From Methylobacterium cerastii (GTDB taxonomy: Bacteria; Pseudomonadota; Alphaproteobacteria; Rhizobiales; Beijerinckiaceae), in assembly GCF_022179125.1 (NCBI RefSeq), contig NZ_BPQG01000087.1, positions 1 to 33,350 of the forward strand: 33,350 nucleotides of DNA, written 5' to 3'. The stretch's first letter is position 1, and each line of letters starts with the position of its first letter. Position numbers and translations under genes: made by a program. A model generated the notes under the pieces. The model did not search any database and was not told where the DNA came from. It saw only the letters and a program-made list of their open reading frames with translations. Shown one piece after another: positions 1 through 7,385 of the stretch.

Positions 1-318
1 GTAGGCCTCCTGGATCACCGCTGTCAGCGCTTTCTCGGCCATGCGTCGTGGCTCCAGGAAACCGGGGAAGTACGAGCCCTTGCGCAGCTTAGGGATACGT
101 AACTCCACCGTGCCGGCCCGCGTCTGCCAGTCCCGGTCGCGATACCCATTGCGCTGGACCAGACGCTCGGCGCTCTTCTCGCCGTGGGCCGCGCCGGTCA
201 GGCCGCCCACCTCCAGCTCCATCAGTCGCTCGGCTGCAAAACCGATCATCTCACGCAGCAGATCGGCGTCGGCACTCTTCTCCATCAGCCCGCGCAGGGC
301 CATGATCTCGTCGGTCAT
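1..318 (-). CDS. IS256-family (mutator type) transposase, N-terminal part, cut by window edge
   Basis: The reading frame is open from ATG at 318 to base 1 (106 codons) with no stop. The translation begins [20 protein letters not shown], continues with a helical segment [20 protein letters not shown] and then [19 protein letters not shown]-like residues followed by [16 protein letters not shown]. The NGYRxRxW and IPKLRxGSYFP signatures are characteristic of IS256 transposases just ahead of the catalytic DDE domain, which is not in the window. Function: cut-and-paste or copy-out transposition of its own element. Whether the gene is complete beyond the left edge cannot be judged. Confidence 0.85.
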   Translation of the reverse strand, partial: MTDEIMALRGLMEKSADADLLREMIGFAAERLMELEVGGLTGAAHGEKSAERLVQRNGYRDRDWQTRAGTVELRIPKLRKGSYFPGFLEPRRMAEKALTAVIQEAY

Positions 319-480
319 CGGGGGTCTCTCGGGTTCGGGGTTGGTCGTCGCAACCCGACCCTACCCGGCAACCGCCGATGACCACCCCTCAGCTACACCA
401 CCGCCTGGGACACGACCCGGTCGGGACGTCGCACCGAGGGCAGACTTCGTCTCAGGGGGTATGAGAACCGGCGCCACAGA
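1..480 (-). mobile_element. Left-truncated IS256-family insertion sequence (5' part only)
   Basis: The segment holds the first 106 codons of an IS256-type transposase read leftwards, plus about 160 bp upstream of its start. That leader includes the stretch around 385-425 and a motif near 455-478 (tatgagaaccggcgccac on the + strand) that looks like an IS terminal region. I cannot confirm the inverted repeat because the other end lies outside the window, so the boundary near 480 is approximate. Composition changes from GC-rich to AT-rich between 540 and 660, which fits an IS end next to an acquired gene. Confidence 0.6.
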
Positions 481-650
481 ATGAGGGCAGGCCAGATTCC
501 GCCTTTGCGCCTTCCCCTTGCGGGGCGCGCTTTGCTCACAACCCCAAGAATCCCGATTGCTTCTCTGAAAAATTTCCAGACAAATACTAACAGGATCGCG
601 CGAGCCGCGTGTGTTGGTCACCAACCGCAGTTTGGATGCAGGAGAGCACT
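481..650. other. Gap between IS256 end and orphan gene; composition junction
   Basis: This stretch carries no convincing gene. The left part (to about 540) is GC-rich with a small hairpin (ccccttgcgggg, about 516-527). From about 540 the sequence turns AT-rich and leads into the gene at 651. A purine-rich ribosome-binding site (gcaggagag, about 639-647) lies immediately before that gene. Confidence 0.5.
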
Positions 651-1205
651 ATGTCAGTTTACAACATTTACCTAGTGGACATTGAGGATGCCATAGGTTC
701 AGACAATAAGAGAGCTGAGGTAAAGCATTTTATAAAAGACTACTTTGACAAAGTTTGCAAAAAAGCTGGGATCAAAGAAGGATGCTCAGTTCAGTTTGTG
801 ACTACGAACCCTCAGGCCAAAAAACATGAACTAATAATGTATTACATGAAAAGAACACCACACATCGTCGAAAATATCAAGCACGATAATTTGCCACCAA
901 CTCACGAGACATCAACTGGTTTTACAAAATGGAACAGCAAAGAACACGGGTCAGATATGGAGGCAAGCTCAGCAATGGATTCGCGCGATATTGCGAACAT
1001 CACTTTCCACGAATTTATGCATCAAAAACTTCATCTCTCAGACAAGCTTCACACCAAAGACGGTCTTGCCGGAGATGTTAACTCATCGCTGTCGGAAGAT
1101 AATATAAAACTGATGGCCGCCAAGCTGATGGCGAATCATCCTCAATGGACTGGTGGATTCGCAATCTTGGAAGCGAGAAAAAATGGGGATGTTCTTGCGT
1201 ATTAA
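651..1205 (+). CDS. Putative zinc metalloprotease-like protein of unknown family (HExxH), AT-rich
   Basis: This encodes a 184-aa protein. I chose ATG at 651 because ggagag lies 5 nt upstream; the longer GTG start at 609 has no such site and adds a GC-rich leader. Residues FHEFMHQKLH contain HExxH, the zinc-binding and catalytic signature of metallopeptidases, with another His four residues on. This is not the metzincin HExxHxxGxxH spacing. Downstream are LHTKDGLAGD, which could supply a further ligand. There is no signal peptide or membrane segment, so it looks cytosolic or exported by a dedicated system. I do not recognise the family and infer the protease role from the motif only. Base and codon use are far more AT-rich than its neighbours, and it lies beside an IS256 end. 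It is therefore probably a recent acquisition, possibly a toxin or effector, but no immunity partner or secretion gene is visible. Confidence 0.7.
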   Translation: MSVYNIYLVDIEDAIGSDNKRAEVKHFIKDYFDKVCKKAGIKEGCSVQFVTTNPQAKKHELIMYYMKRTPHIVENIKHDNLPPTHETSTGFTKWNSKEHGSDMEASSAMDSRDIANITFHEFMHQKLHLSDKLHTKDGLAGDVNSSLSEDNIKLMAAKLMANHPQWTGGFAILEARKNGDVLAY

Positions 1206-1271
1206 TTAGTTCAGATTTTGGACGTCTTAGAGGCGGAAGATTGATATGGCCCTGCTAGGCCTGCGAGGCTT

Positions 1272-1376
1272 ATGTCGTTGTTCAAAAAATGCGATACAGG
1301 GCCCTCGACGGTGCTGCTGCCGGTGCTCACCGTGATCCTGCTGATCTTGGCCGTGAAGGTCTGGCGGCACGCTTGA
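1272..1376 (+). CDS. Possible 34-aa single-pass membrane peptide
   Basis: The short frame reads MSLFKKCDTGPS, then a hydrophobic stretch (TVLLPVLTVILLILAVKV) of about 18 residues, and ends WRHA. A Lys-Lys N-terminus followed by one transmembrane helix is a common layout for bacterial small membrane proteins. The ribosome-binding site is weak (gcgagg, about 6 nt upstream of the ATG). There is no neighbour that gives a role and I do not recognise it. It could equally be chance coding or the tail of a lost gene. Confidence 0.3.
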   Translation: MSLFKKCDTGPSTVLLPVLTVILLILAVKVWRHA

Positions 1377-1610
1377 TCGAGCGCACGTCCGCATAGGGTC
1401 GGGACCTGTCTGTCCGCTCTACGACTGGGTCGGGTGGATTTCCGCAAGTCTGCTTCGGGGCGAGAAATACCGGAAGCGGACGCCGTATCCGCGTTCGCCC
1501 GCGATCCGGAACGCACGCGATAGCCGGGGCGCAAACATCGCGGCTACGCTGTGAGGCGCCTCTGCGCCAAAGAACCGAGCAAGGTTCCGCCACTGAGCAT
1601 CCCTCTATGA

Positions 1611-1630
1611 GCCGAGCCGGTTGGCTCGGC
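1611..1630 (-). terminator. Hairpin after the SDR gene
   Basis: A perfect 8-bp stem (gccgagcc / ggctcggc) with a 4-nt loop begins 8 bp beyond the SDR stop codon. There is no U-run in the minus direction, so it may be a weak terminator or an RNA-stabilising 3' hairpin. Confidence 0.45.
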
Positions 1631-1637
1631 GCAGTGC

Positions 1638-2411
1638 TCAACGCGGGAAGGTGACGCCGGAAACGCGCTCGCACGCGATCAGGAGAGCGTCCTGGGTCGC
1701 TTCGATCGCGGTCACCGGATCGGGCTCTCGTGTAGCTCGATGATAAAAGTACCGGCCTGTCGAGCGCGCGAGAGCGTCGTCGCCCGTGGCGAGCCACGCC
1801 TGCGTGAGGTGTCCTTGGGCAAGGTCGTCGGAAGCGCCTGCGCCGCCCATTCGTGTCGCCACCCAACCTGGCTCCAGCGCGTTCGACAGCACGTCCGGCC
1901 ATAGGCGGGCAACTGCGAAGGCCAACAACACGTCGTGGAGCTTGCTCTCGGCATAGGCCGCCAACCCCTGCCAGCGACGCCTCCTCCAGAGCAGGTCGTC
2001 GAGGTCGGCCCCGGCGCCGTGATGAAGGCCGGAACTCAGGTAGACCAGTCGCTCGGGACGCTCAATCAGAACGGTCAGGAGGTAGGGCGCCATCGTATTG
2101 ACCGCGAACACGTGTGGCAGCCCGTCCTCGGTGTCTATCCGTCGGGGTTCGCGGTAGCCGACACCGGCATTGTGGATCACGGCATCGAAGCGGCCCAGGC
2201 GATTGACCTGCTCGGCCACCTCCCTGATCCCGCGCATCAAGGACAGGTCACCCGTCACTACTCCGACGGCGCCCGATGCCTCCCTCAAGGCGGTGTCCGA
2301 CCGGCGCGCGTCTCGCCCATGCAGCACGACCTCGTGCCCCTGCTCGATCATCAGCTGGCCGGCCATGAGGCCCAGCCCGGTCGACGACCCGGTTATGAAG
2401 ATGCGTGCCAT
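1638..2411 (-). CDS. Short-chain dehydrogenase/reductase (SDR family) oxidoreductase
   Basis: The protein is 257 aa, usual SDR length. The cofactor-binding TGxxxGLG motif is at residues 7-14 (TGSSTGLG), the structural NAG is at 81-83, the catalytic Ser lies in YLSSG (about 126-127), and Tyr153 and Lys157 form the YxxxK motif (YAESK). HGRD after the second beta strand suggests NADP(H) preference, which is inference. The substrate is unknown; the family reduces carbonyls or oxidises alcohols in the cytosol. It lies 37 bp downstream of the NmrA-like gene on the same strand, so the two are probably co-transcribed and under the divergent LysR regulator. Start ATG at 2411. Confidence 0.9.
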   Translation of the reverse strand: MARIFITGSSTGLGLMAGQLMIEQGHEVVLHGRDARRSDTALREASGAVGVVTGDLSLMRGIREVAEQVNRLGRFDAVIHNAGVGYREPRRIDTEDGLPHVFAVNTMAPYLLTVLIERPERLVYLSSGLHHGAGADLDDLLWRRRRWQGLAAYAESKLHDVLLAFAVARLWPDVLSNALEPGWVATRMGGAGASDDLAQGHLTQAWLATGDDALARSTGRYFYHRATREPDPVTAIEATQDALLIACERVSGVTFPR

Positions 2412-2448
2412 GGTGCCTCCGACTTGCGGGTGTTTCCGACGTTGGCGT

Positions 2449-3309
2449 TCAGGCTCGGGCCACGAGTTGGCGGACGACGGCGTCGATGCCGGTGGCTCCC
2501 TTCGTCGAACCGGCTTGGCCGGCCTCGAACTCGATCCAGCCGGCGTTGAAGCCGTCGATCATGCGCGCCCTGGGCCCGGGATTGCGGGCACCCGCCGACC
2601 GGAACGTGGCCTCCCATGCTGCGCGCGGGACCGCCTCCATGCGCACGGGATGCCCAAGCGCTGCGGCGAAGGCTGCCGCGACCTCGTTTGGACGGACGCG
2701 AACCGGACCTTCCAGTTCGACCACGCGGCGACCGACCCACCGCTCTCGAAGCATCTCGGCGGCGACGCGACCGATGTCGGCCACCGCGACCATCGGCAAG
2801 GGCTTGTCGAGCGGCTGTAGGTAGCTCGGGATCAGACCCGTGCGGGCGGAAGCGACGTCGCCCGCGGCGTTCTCCATGAACCAGGCCGCGCGGAGAAACG
2901 CGACCGGCAGCGGGAGCATGGCGAGCGACCGCTCCACCAGCCCGAGCTGGCTGAGGAGGTTCGGCTCTGCAGCCTGGGCGCCGATGGTGGACAGGCACAC
3001 CACCCGGCGAGGCCGCGCCTGCGTTAGGGCTTGGCTCAGGGCAGCGATGACACCTCGAACCTCGGGAAAACCCGGCTCCGGGTCGAATATCGGCGGGATC
3101 ACGACGAACACTGCATCGACGTCAGCGAACGCGCTCGCCAGGGCGTCCGCATCGGTCATCTCGGCCAATGCGACCTCGCAGCCGCGCTCCGCCCACGGGT
3201 CACCCTTCGCAACATCACGGACGATTGCGCGGACCCGCGCACCGACTTCGAGAAGCCTGCTCGCAGCCGCCCCGCCAACCTGACCCGTGATACCCGTGAT
3301 CGCGTACAT
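2449..3309 (-). CDS. NmrA-like NAD(P)-binding protein
   Basis: The protein is 286 aa from ATG at 3309. A longer frame to 3375 exists, but its extra 22 residues precede the nucleotide-binding motif and run into the LysR intergenic region. It opens with MYAITGITGQVGG, the GxxGxxG dinucleotide-binding loop, followed by RAIVRD, which typically contacts NADP phosphate. A DVDAVFVVIPP segment and FLRAAWFMEN are typical of the atypical-SDR NmrA / NAD(P)H:quinone-oxidoreductase-2-like group. These act as redox sensors or reductases. The substrate is unknown. It is the first gene of a leftward pair with the SDR at 1638-2411, with a divergent LysR regulator 98 bp away, the classical layout for a LysR target. 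Confidence 0.9.
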   Translation of the reverse strand: MYAITGITGQVGGAAASRLLEVGARVRAIVRDVAKGDPWAERGCEVALAEMTDADALASAFADVDAVFVVIPPIFDPEPGFPEVRGVIAALSQALTQARPRRVVCLSTIGAQAAEPNLLSQLGLVERSLAMLPLPVAFLRAAWFMENAAGDVASARTGLIPSYLQPLDKPLPMVAVADIGRVAAEMLRERWVGRRVVELEGPVRVRPNEVAAAFAAALGHPVRMEAVPRAAWEATFRSAGARNPGPRARMIDGFNAGWIEFEAGQAGSTKGATGIDAVVRQLVARA

Positions 3310-3407
3310 GACTGTCACTCCACACTTCGCCGATGCCAAAGGATTGACATCCGAGCTGTGTTGAGGCGAACGCATTCTCCTCAGCTTGAGGATGCTAAAA
3401 CGTCATC
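3310..3407. promoter_or_regulatory. Divergent NmrA/LysR promoter region with candidate LysR operator
   Basis: The 98 bp between the divergent starts contain an inverted repeat cctca-gct-tgagg at 3379-3391 and a second ttgagg copy at 3361-3366. LysR regulators usually bind T-N11-A dyads between their own gene and the divergent target. The inverted repeat lies 16 bp from the LysR ATG, where binding would fit autorepression. The site assignment is inference. Confidence 0.45.
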
Positions 3408-4331
3408 ATGGCCTACGATGCACGGGTGCTCAGCGGGATCGGCGTCCTCGCCGCCATCGTCGAGGCCGGGGCCTTTTCCCGGGCCGGCGAGGCGCTCGGC
3501 CTGTCGCAATCGGGCGTTAGCCGGGCGGTATCCCGACTGGAGGGGCGTCTCGGCATCCGCCTGTTCCACCGCACCGCCAGGGCCGTGACCCTGACCGACG
3601 AGGGCCGCCGTTTCTACGAGGAGGTCCGCCCACTGCTCGACGGCCTGGAGGATGCCGCCACCCGGGCCGCGGGATCGGCGCGAGCCGTGCGCGGGCAACT
3701 GCGGATCAACACCGATGCCGCCTTTGGGCACTTCGTGCTGGCCCGAAGGCTCGGCGATTTCCTGCAGCGATTTCCGGACCTCTCCGTCGAGGTGGTGGTC
3801 CGGGACCGCATGGGCGACCTCGTCGCGGAAGGCTTCGATGTCGCCGTCCGGTTCGGCGAGCCCGAGCCGTCTGCGCTGATCGCTCGGCTGCTTTTGCGGA
3901 CGCGGGTGCTTACTTGCGCGACGCCCGACTATATCGCCCGTCATGGCCGACCCGATCACCCCTCGGACCTGGACGGCGGGGATCATACCGTCATCCAGTT
4001 CAGGAACCCCGCCACCGGACATCCCTTCGATTGGGAATTCCACCGCGGCACGGAGCGCGTGGCAGTCCGGGGCAGCGGTCGGTTGACGGTGAACGATACC
4101 GGGACGCTGCTCGGGGCCTGCTTGTCCGGCCTCGGCATCGCGCAGCCGTTGGAGCTGTACGCCAAGGACTACATCGAAGACGGTCGCCTGGTGCCGCTCC
4201 TGGAGGCGTGGACGGGGGAACGCTTCCCGCTCCACGCCTACGTCCCGACCCGGCGGCACACCTCCGCCAAGGTCCAGGCGTTCCTGGCCTTCATCGGCGA
4301 GACGGCCAGGTCGGCAGAGATATCTCACTGA
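3408..4331 (+). CDS. LysR-family transcriptional regulator
   Basis: The protein is 307 aa, full length for the family. An N-terminal winged HTH covers about residues 5-64 (AFSRAGEALGLSQSGVSRAV then LEGRLGIRLFHRTARAVTLT), followed by a linker helix. A type-2 periplasmic-binding-like effector domain follows from about 90 to 300, containing DLVAEGFDVAVRFG and VNDTGTLLGACLSGLGIAQP. The effector is unknown. Its gene is divergent from the NmrA/SDR pair, so it most likely controls that pair and itself. The start ATG at 3408 lies just after the candidate operator. The 3' end is convergent with the GCG_CRPN gene ending at 4350, 18 bp away. Confidence 0.93.
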   Translation: MAYDARVLSGIGVLAAIVEAGAFSRAGEALGLSQSGVSRAVSRLEGRLGIRLFHRTARAVTLTDEGRRFYEEVRPLLDGLEDAATRAAGSARAVRGQLRINTDAAFGHFVLARRLGDFLQRFPDLSVEVVVRDRMGDLVAEGFDVAVRFGEPEPSALIARLLLRTRVLTCATPDYIARHGRPDHPSDLDGGDHTVIQFRNPATGHPFDWEFHRGTERVAVRGSGRLTVNDTGTLLGACLSGLGIAQPLELYAKDYIEDGRLVPLLEAWTGERFPLHAYVPTRRHTSAKVQAFLAFIGETARSAEISH

Positions 4332-4349
4332 CCGACCTATGCAGACGCA

Positions 4350-4655
4350 TCACCAGCGATGGTGCGAACCCGCATGACGGAACCCGCCCCAGCGATGGCC
4401 GCCGCCGTGCCAACCGAAGCGACGATGCCAGCTGTAGTGGTAGCTGTAGTGCCATCGGCGGCCGCCCCACCCGTGATGGCCGAAGCGACGGTACACGGGG
4501 CCGTAGGCGAGCGGACGGAAGCCGAGGTTCGGACGGCACCAGCCGTAGAAGCCACGGTGGAAGCCGGGACCGCAGCCGTCACGGGCCTCGGCCGCCGAGC
4601 CGGCCGTGACAAGCCCCGCGGCGAGGGCAAGGGGTACGACGATCCTGCGGAACAT
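4350..4655 (-). CDS. GCG_CRPN-type small secreted His/Gly/Trp-rich protein
   Basis: The 101-aa protein has a signal peptide (MFRRIVVPLALAAGLVTAGS, cleavage likely after AEA). It continues with the GCGPGFHRGFYGWCRPN signature that names the GCG_CRPN prefix domain. The rest is a low-complexity tail rich in His, Gly, Trp, Arg and Tyr. The role of the family is not known to me; an envelope location is expected, and the His-rich tail could bind metal, which is speculation. A clear aggagc ribosome-binding site precedes ATG 4655. It lies 63 bp downstream of a second GCG_CRPN gene on the same strand and is probably co-transcribed with it. Confidence 0.8.
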   Translation of the reverse strand: MFRRIVVPLALAAGLVTAGSAAEARDGCGPGFHRGFYGWCRPNLGFRPLAYGPVYRRFGHHGWGGRRWHYSYHYSWHRRFGWHGGGHRWGGFRHAGSHHRW

Positions 4656-4718
4656 GTCTCGCTCCTGAAGTATCCGGCACGCGACCGGATGTGGGGAAAG
4701 GGAAAGGGTTTGGACGGC

Positions 4719-4982
4719 TCAGTTCGGCCAGCAGCGGCGCCCGTAGGGCCCGATGTGGAAGCCAGCCGGGCAGGAGGCGCCACGAACGTAGCCACCGGCC
4801 TGACCACCGGTTCGGCAGCCGCCGTAGGGGCCGCGATGGGCGTAGGGTCCGCAGCCGCCGTAGACTTGGATGATCTCGGCACCATCCGACCCGTTGGAGA
4901 CGGCATCCTGGATCAGGGGCGCGGCGGTGACCGGGACCGTGATGGCGGCCAGTAAGGCGACCGGGGCGAGATACTTCAGCAT
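4719..4982 (-). CDS. GCG_CRPN-type small secreted protein, first of tandem pair
   Basis: The 87-aa protein has a signal peptide (MLKYLAPVALLAAITVPVTA, cleavage near AAP). The mature part has GGCGPYAHRGPYGGCR and a C-terminal CPAGFHIGPYGRRCWPN, close to the GCG...CRPN pattern of its neighbour. Four Cys in the mature part could form disulfides in the periplasm. The function is unknown. It is the promoter-proximal gene of the pair, with a tandem GTAACG box 99-114 bp upstream (5081-5096) and the sensor kinase gene ending 127 bp upstream. It is therefore a probable target of the adjacent two-component system. Confidence 0.78.
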   Translation of the reverse strand: MLKYLAPVALLAAITVPVTAAPLIQDAVSNGSDGAEIIQVYGGCGPYAHRGPYGGCRTGGQAGGYVRGASCPAGFHIGPYGRRCWPN

Positions 4983-5080
4983 CGTTGCATCCTCTGCTCT
5001 CGTCGGGGCTCGGCGCCGCGACCGATGAGGGCAGGATCGTCCCGGGCTTCTTCCCGGATGTGACGGGCGGATGCGTCGGC

Positions 5081-5096
5081 GTAACGATTTGTAACG
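5081..5096 (-). promoter_or_regulatory. Tandem hexamer box (GTAACG-N4-GTAACG), candidate response-regulator site
   Basis: The plus strand reads gtaacg-attt-gtaacg, a perfect direct repeat with 10-bp spacing, the geometry of OmpR/PhoB-type dimers. It lies about 99 bp upstream of the GCG_CRPN start at 4982, so relative to that gene it reads CGTTAC-aaat-CGTTAC. A matching box occurs at 7264-7280 upstream of the divergent metalloprotease-like gene, in the same orientation and at a similar distance. Binding by the regulator at 6483-7214 is inferred. Confidence 0.55.
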
Positions 5097-5109
5097 ACGG
5101 CCTGGGTGG

Positions 5110-6486
5110 TCAGGCGATGGCGGGCAGCGTCAGGACGAGCCGGGCGCCGCCGAGCGCGGTCGCCTCGGCCACGACGGTACCGCCATGCGCCTCGGCGATC
5201 TGCCGGGCGATGGCCAGCCCCAGCCCCGTCCCGCCGGTCCCGCGGTTCCGGGAGCGCTCGATCCGGTAGTACGGGCTGAACACCGCGGAACGCTCCGATT
5301 CGGGAATGCCGGGGCCGTCGTCCTCGACCGCCACCTCGCAATCCGGACCCGTGCGCCGTACCGCGACCGCCACCGAGGAGCGCCCGAATTTGACGGCGTT
5401 GCCGATGAGATTGGCGAGCACCCTGCGCAGGGCAACCACGTCGCCGGCGACGACGGCGTCCGGTATGTCCTCGCCGGTCAAGCCGATGTTCACGCCCTGC
5501 GCGGCGTGCTCGGCGACCTCGATGGCCACGAGGTCGCCGAGATCGACGGGTGCGCGGCCGACCTCGACGGCGGTGCCGCGGGCGAAGCCGAGCGAGGTGT
5601 CGAGCAGGGCGGTCATCGCGTCGAGGTCCTCGACCAGTCGCTCCCGGCGCTCCGGTTCGGCCACGCCCTCGGCGCGTAGCCGCAGGCGGGTCAGGTACGT
5701 TTTCAGGTCGTGCGAGATCGCGCCGATCAGCAATGAGCGCTCGCCCATGAGGCCGACGATGCGCTCCTGCATGGCCTGGACGGCCTGGGACAGACAGCGG
5801 ATCTCGGGGGCGCCTTGCGGAACGAGGGCCGGCTCGGGGGCACGACCGTCGAAGCGGGAGACCGCCTCTGTCAGCCGCCGCAACGGCGCGAGTTCGTGAC
5901 GTGCGCCGACGAGGACGAGGCCGGCCACGACGAGCCCGAGCACCGCGACCCACAGGCTCAGGGGCTGGCCGAGCAGCCACGGCATCAGCGAGTGGTGACG
6001 CTCGATGGCGGAGACGACGACCGTCCGGCCGTCGGGCAGGGCGTAAGTGGCGGTCGCCAGACGGCCCATCACTTTCCGATTGTCGGCGTTGGCGACTTCC
6101 GCCGGATCGACGCCCCTGCGCAGCATGTCGACATCGGTGAAGGCCCGAACCTGGCCATTCGCGTCCCCTGTCAACCGCCGCAGGCGCGCTTCGAGGCGCG
6201 GCTCGCGGATTAGTCCGGTCTCGGACGGAGGTGCGTCCGTGATCTCGGCCCTCAGGGCTTCCCCGTTCACTGCATTTAGGATCGCCGGGCGTTGCGCGGG
6301 GTCCGCGTCCCGCAGCAGGGTCATGATGCCGGCGGCCTGATCGAGGCGGGGGAAGCGCGTGGCGTAGGGCGAGGCCTCCTCGTGCCGCTGCCATTTGTCC
6401 ACCGCGAAGGTGGCGAGGACGAGCAGCGAGAGCGCGCCGAGCAGGATCAGCATGATCCGGCCAAGCAGGCTGATCTGCGCCATCAC
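5110..6486 (-). CDS. EnvZ-type membrane sensor histidine kinase
   Basis: The protein is about 458 aa. The first transmembrane helix is at about residues 9-28 (RIMLILLGALSLLVLATFAV) and the second at about 175-195 (LSLWVAVLGLVVAGLVLVGA), enclosing a periplasmic sensor domain of roughly 145 residues. HAMP follows. The HisKA domain has the phospho-acceptor His259 in AISHDLKTYLTRLRLR. The HATPase_c domain has an N box (NLIGNAVKFG), G1 (DDGPGIP) and G2 (GTGGTGLGLAIARQ). The first start codon is either GTG 6486, giving a 4-nt GTGA overlap with the response regulator, or the adjacent ATG 6483; both imply translational coupling. The signal sensed is unknown. A 531-residue Arg/Pro-rich frame that overlaps it is a shadow. 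Confidence 0.93.
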   Translation of the reverse strand: MMAQISLLGRIMLILLGALSLLVLATFAVDKWQRHEEASPYATRFPRLDQAAGIMTLLRDADPAQRPAILNAVNGEALRAEITDAPPSETGLIREPRLEARLRRLTGDANGQVRAFTDVDMLRRGVDPAEVANADNRKVMGRLATATYALPDGRTVVVSAIERHHSLMPWLLGQPLSLWVAVLGLVVAGLVLVGARHELAPLRRLTEAVSRFDGRAPEPALVPQGAPEIRCLSQAVQAMQERIVGLMGERSLLIGAISHDLKTYLTRLRLRAEGVAEPERRERLVEDLDAMTALLDTSLGFARGTAVEVGRAPVDLGDLVAIEVAEHAAQGVNIGLTGEDIPDAVVAGDVVALRRVLANLIGNAVKFGRSSVAVAVRRTGPDCEVAVEDDGPGIPESERSAVFSPYYRIERSRNRGTGGTGLGLAIARQIAEAHGGTVVAEATALGGARLVLTLPAIA

Positions 6487-7214
6487 GATGCCCGTCCCAC
6501 CGGCGCCGCCAGGATGTAGCCGGCGTTGCGCACCGTCTTGAGCAGCGCCGCCGCGGCGCTGCCCGAGGCATCGAGCTTGTGCCGCAGGCGGCTCACCTGC
6601 ACATCGATGGTGCGGTCGAAGGCGTCAGCCGTCCGGCCGCGCGTCCAGTCCAGGAGTTGGTCGCGCGAGAGCACCCGCTGCGGCCGGGTGACGAAGCAGT
6701 GCAGCAGGTCGTACTCGGCGCTGGTGAGGGGGATCTCGGTCCGTGCCTCGCCGACCGTCACCCGGCGTGCCGCGAGGTCGATGACGAGATCGACGACGCC
6801 GAGCATCTCGGCGGCGTCCTCGGACGCCGGGGCGCCAGTCCCCTGTGACCGTCGCAGGACCGCGCGGATGCGGGCCAGCAGGACACGCGGGTTGAACGGC
6901 TTCGAGACGTAGTCGTCGGCTCCCATCTCCAGGCCGAGCACCCGGTCGATGTCCTCGTCCTTGGCGGTCAGCATCACGATGGGCGGCCCGCTCGCAGCAC
7001 GCAGGCGCCGGCAGATCGAGAGGCCGTCCTCGCCGGGCAGCATCCAATCGAGGACGATCAGGTCCGGGGCGGGTCCGGCCGCGAGAAGTCGGTCGAGACC
7101 TGCGCCTCCGTCGACGCCGACGACGCGGAACCCCTCGCCCTCCAGATAGCCCGTGAGTTGGATGCGGATGTCGTCGTCGTCCTCGACGATGGCGATGGTG
7201 ATGCTGTCGGGCAT
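6483..7214 (-). CDS. OmpR/PhoB-family response regulator
   Basis: The protein is 243 aa. The receiver domain is at residues 1-120: acidic cluster EDDDD at 11-15, phospho-acceptor Asp56 in LIVLDWMLPGEDG, a Thr in MLTA and the conserved Lys in SKPFNP. A C-terminal winged helix follows at about 145-240 (LTSAEYDLLHCFVTRPQRVL, then RTIDVQVSRLRHKLD). It is the partner of the kinase whose gene overlaps its 3' end. Its own promoter faces that of the metalloprotease operon across about 170 bp containing a tandem hexamer box. Likely targets are that operon and the GCG_CRPN pair, both inferred from shared boxes. Confidence 0.94.
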   Translation of the reverse strand: MPDSITIAIVEDDDDIRIQLTGYLEGEGFRVVGVDGGAGLDRLLAAGPAPDLIVLDWMLPGEDGLSICRRLRAASGPPIVMLTAKDEDIDRVLGLEMGADDYVSKPFNPRVLLARIRAVLRRSQGTGAPASEDAAEMLGVVDLVIDLAARRVTVGEARTEIPLTSAEYDLLHCFVTRPQRVLSRDQLLDWTRGRTADAFDRTIDVQVSRLRHKLDASGSAAAALLKTVRNAGYILAAPVGRAS

Positions 7215-7263
7215 GTCACGAGGATAGGCCGCCCCGACCGGGCCGCAACGCGAAACCGGTCGC

Positions 7264-7280
7264 TGTCACAAAACGTTACA
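7264..7280 (+). promoter_or_regulatory. Second tandem hexamer box, candidate response-regulator site
   Basis: The plus strand reads tgtcac-aaaa-cgttac-a; the minus strand reads tgtaacg-tttt-gtgaca. It matches the box at 5081-5096 (GTAACG-N4-GTRACR) at nearly every conserved position. It lies 105 bp ahead of ATG 7386 and 50 bp ahead of the response-regulator start at 7214, so it could serve either or both. Confidence 0.5.
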
Positions 7281-7385
7281 CGGCACGCGCATCTCGTCAC
7301 ATCCTGGATCGGTCCGGCCGCGATGGTCACCGGCATCGCAACGGAGGCCCTCGGATGGGCCCCGACGAAACGAGGCGACGGACGC

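Larger units (their letters stand above)
1206..1637. other. Intergenic region with small ORF and dispersed-repeat copy
   Basis: No full-size gene is supported here. It contains a possible 34-aa membrane peptide (1272-1376), one copy of a dispersed intergenic repeat (1396-1440, matching 23132-23176), and a hairpin at 1611-1630 just past the SDR stop codon. Open frames on the minus strand in this region are Arg/Pro-rich shadows without a ribosome-binding site. Confidence 0.5.

Noticed and set aside
609-650. Earlier GTG start for the orphan HExxH gene
   Set aside because: No ribosome-binding site, and composition of the leader matches the flank rather than the gene; ATG 651 has ggagag.
1327-1902. 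191-aa minus frame overlapping the SDR gene
   Set aside because: Arg-rich, out of frame with the SDR, no motif.
3381-4328. 315-aa frame antisense to the LysR gene
   Set aside because: Low-complexity shadow; the LysR HTH and effector domain clearly lie on the plus strand.
4976-6571. 531-aa open frame on the minus strand
   Set aside because: It is out of frame with the sensor kinase over its whole length and is Arg/Pro/Gly-rich; the kinase motifs and operon overlap support the 5110-6486 frame.
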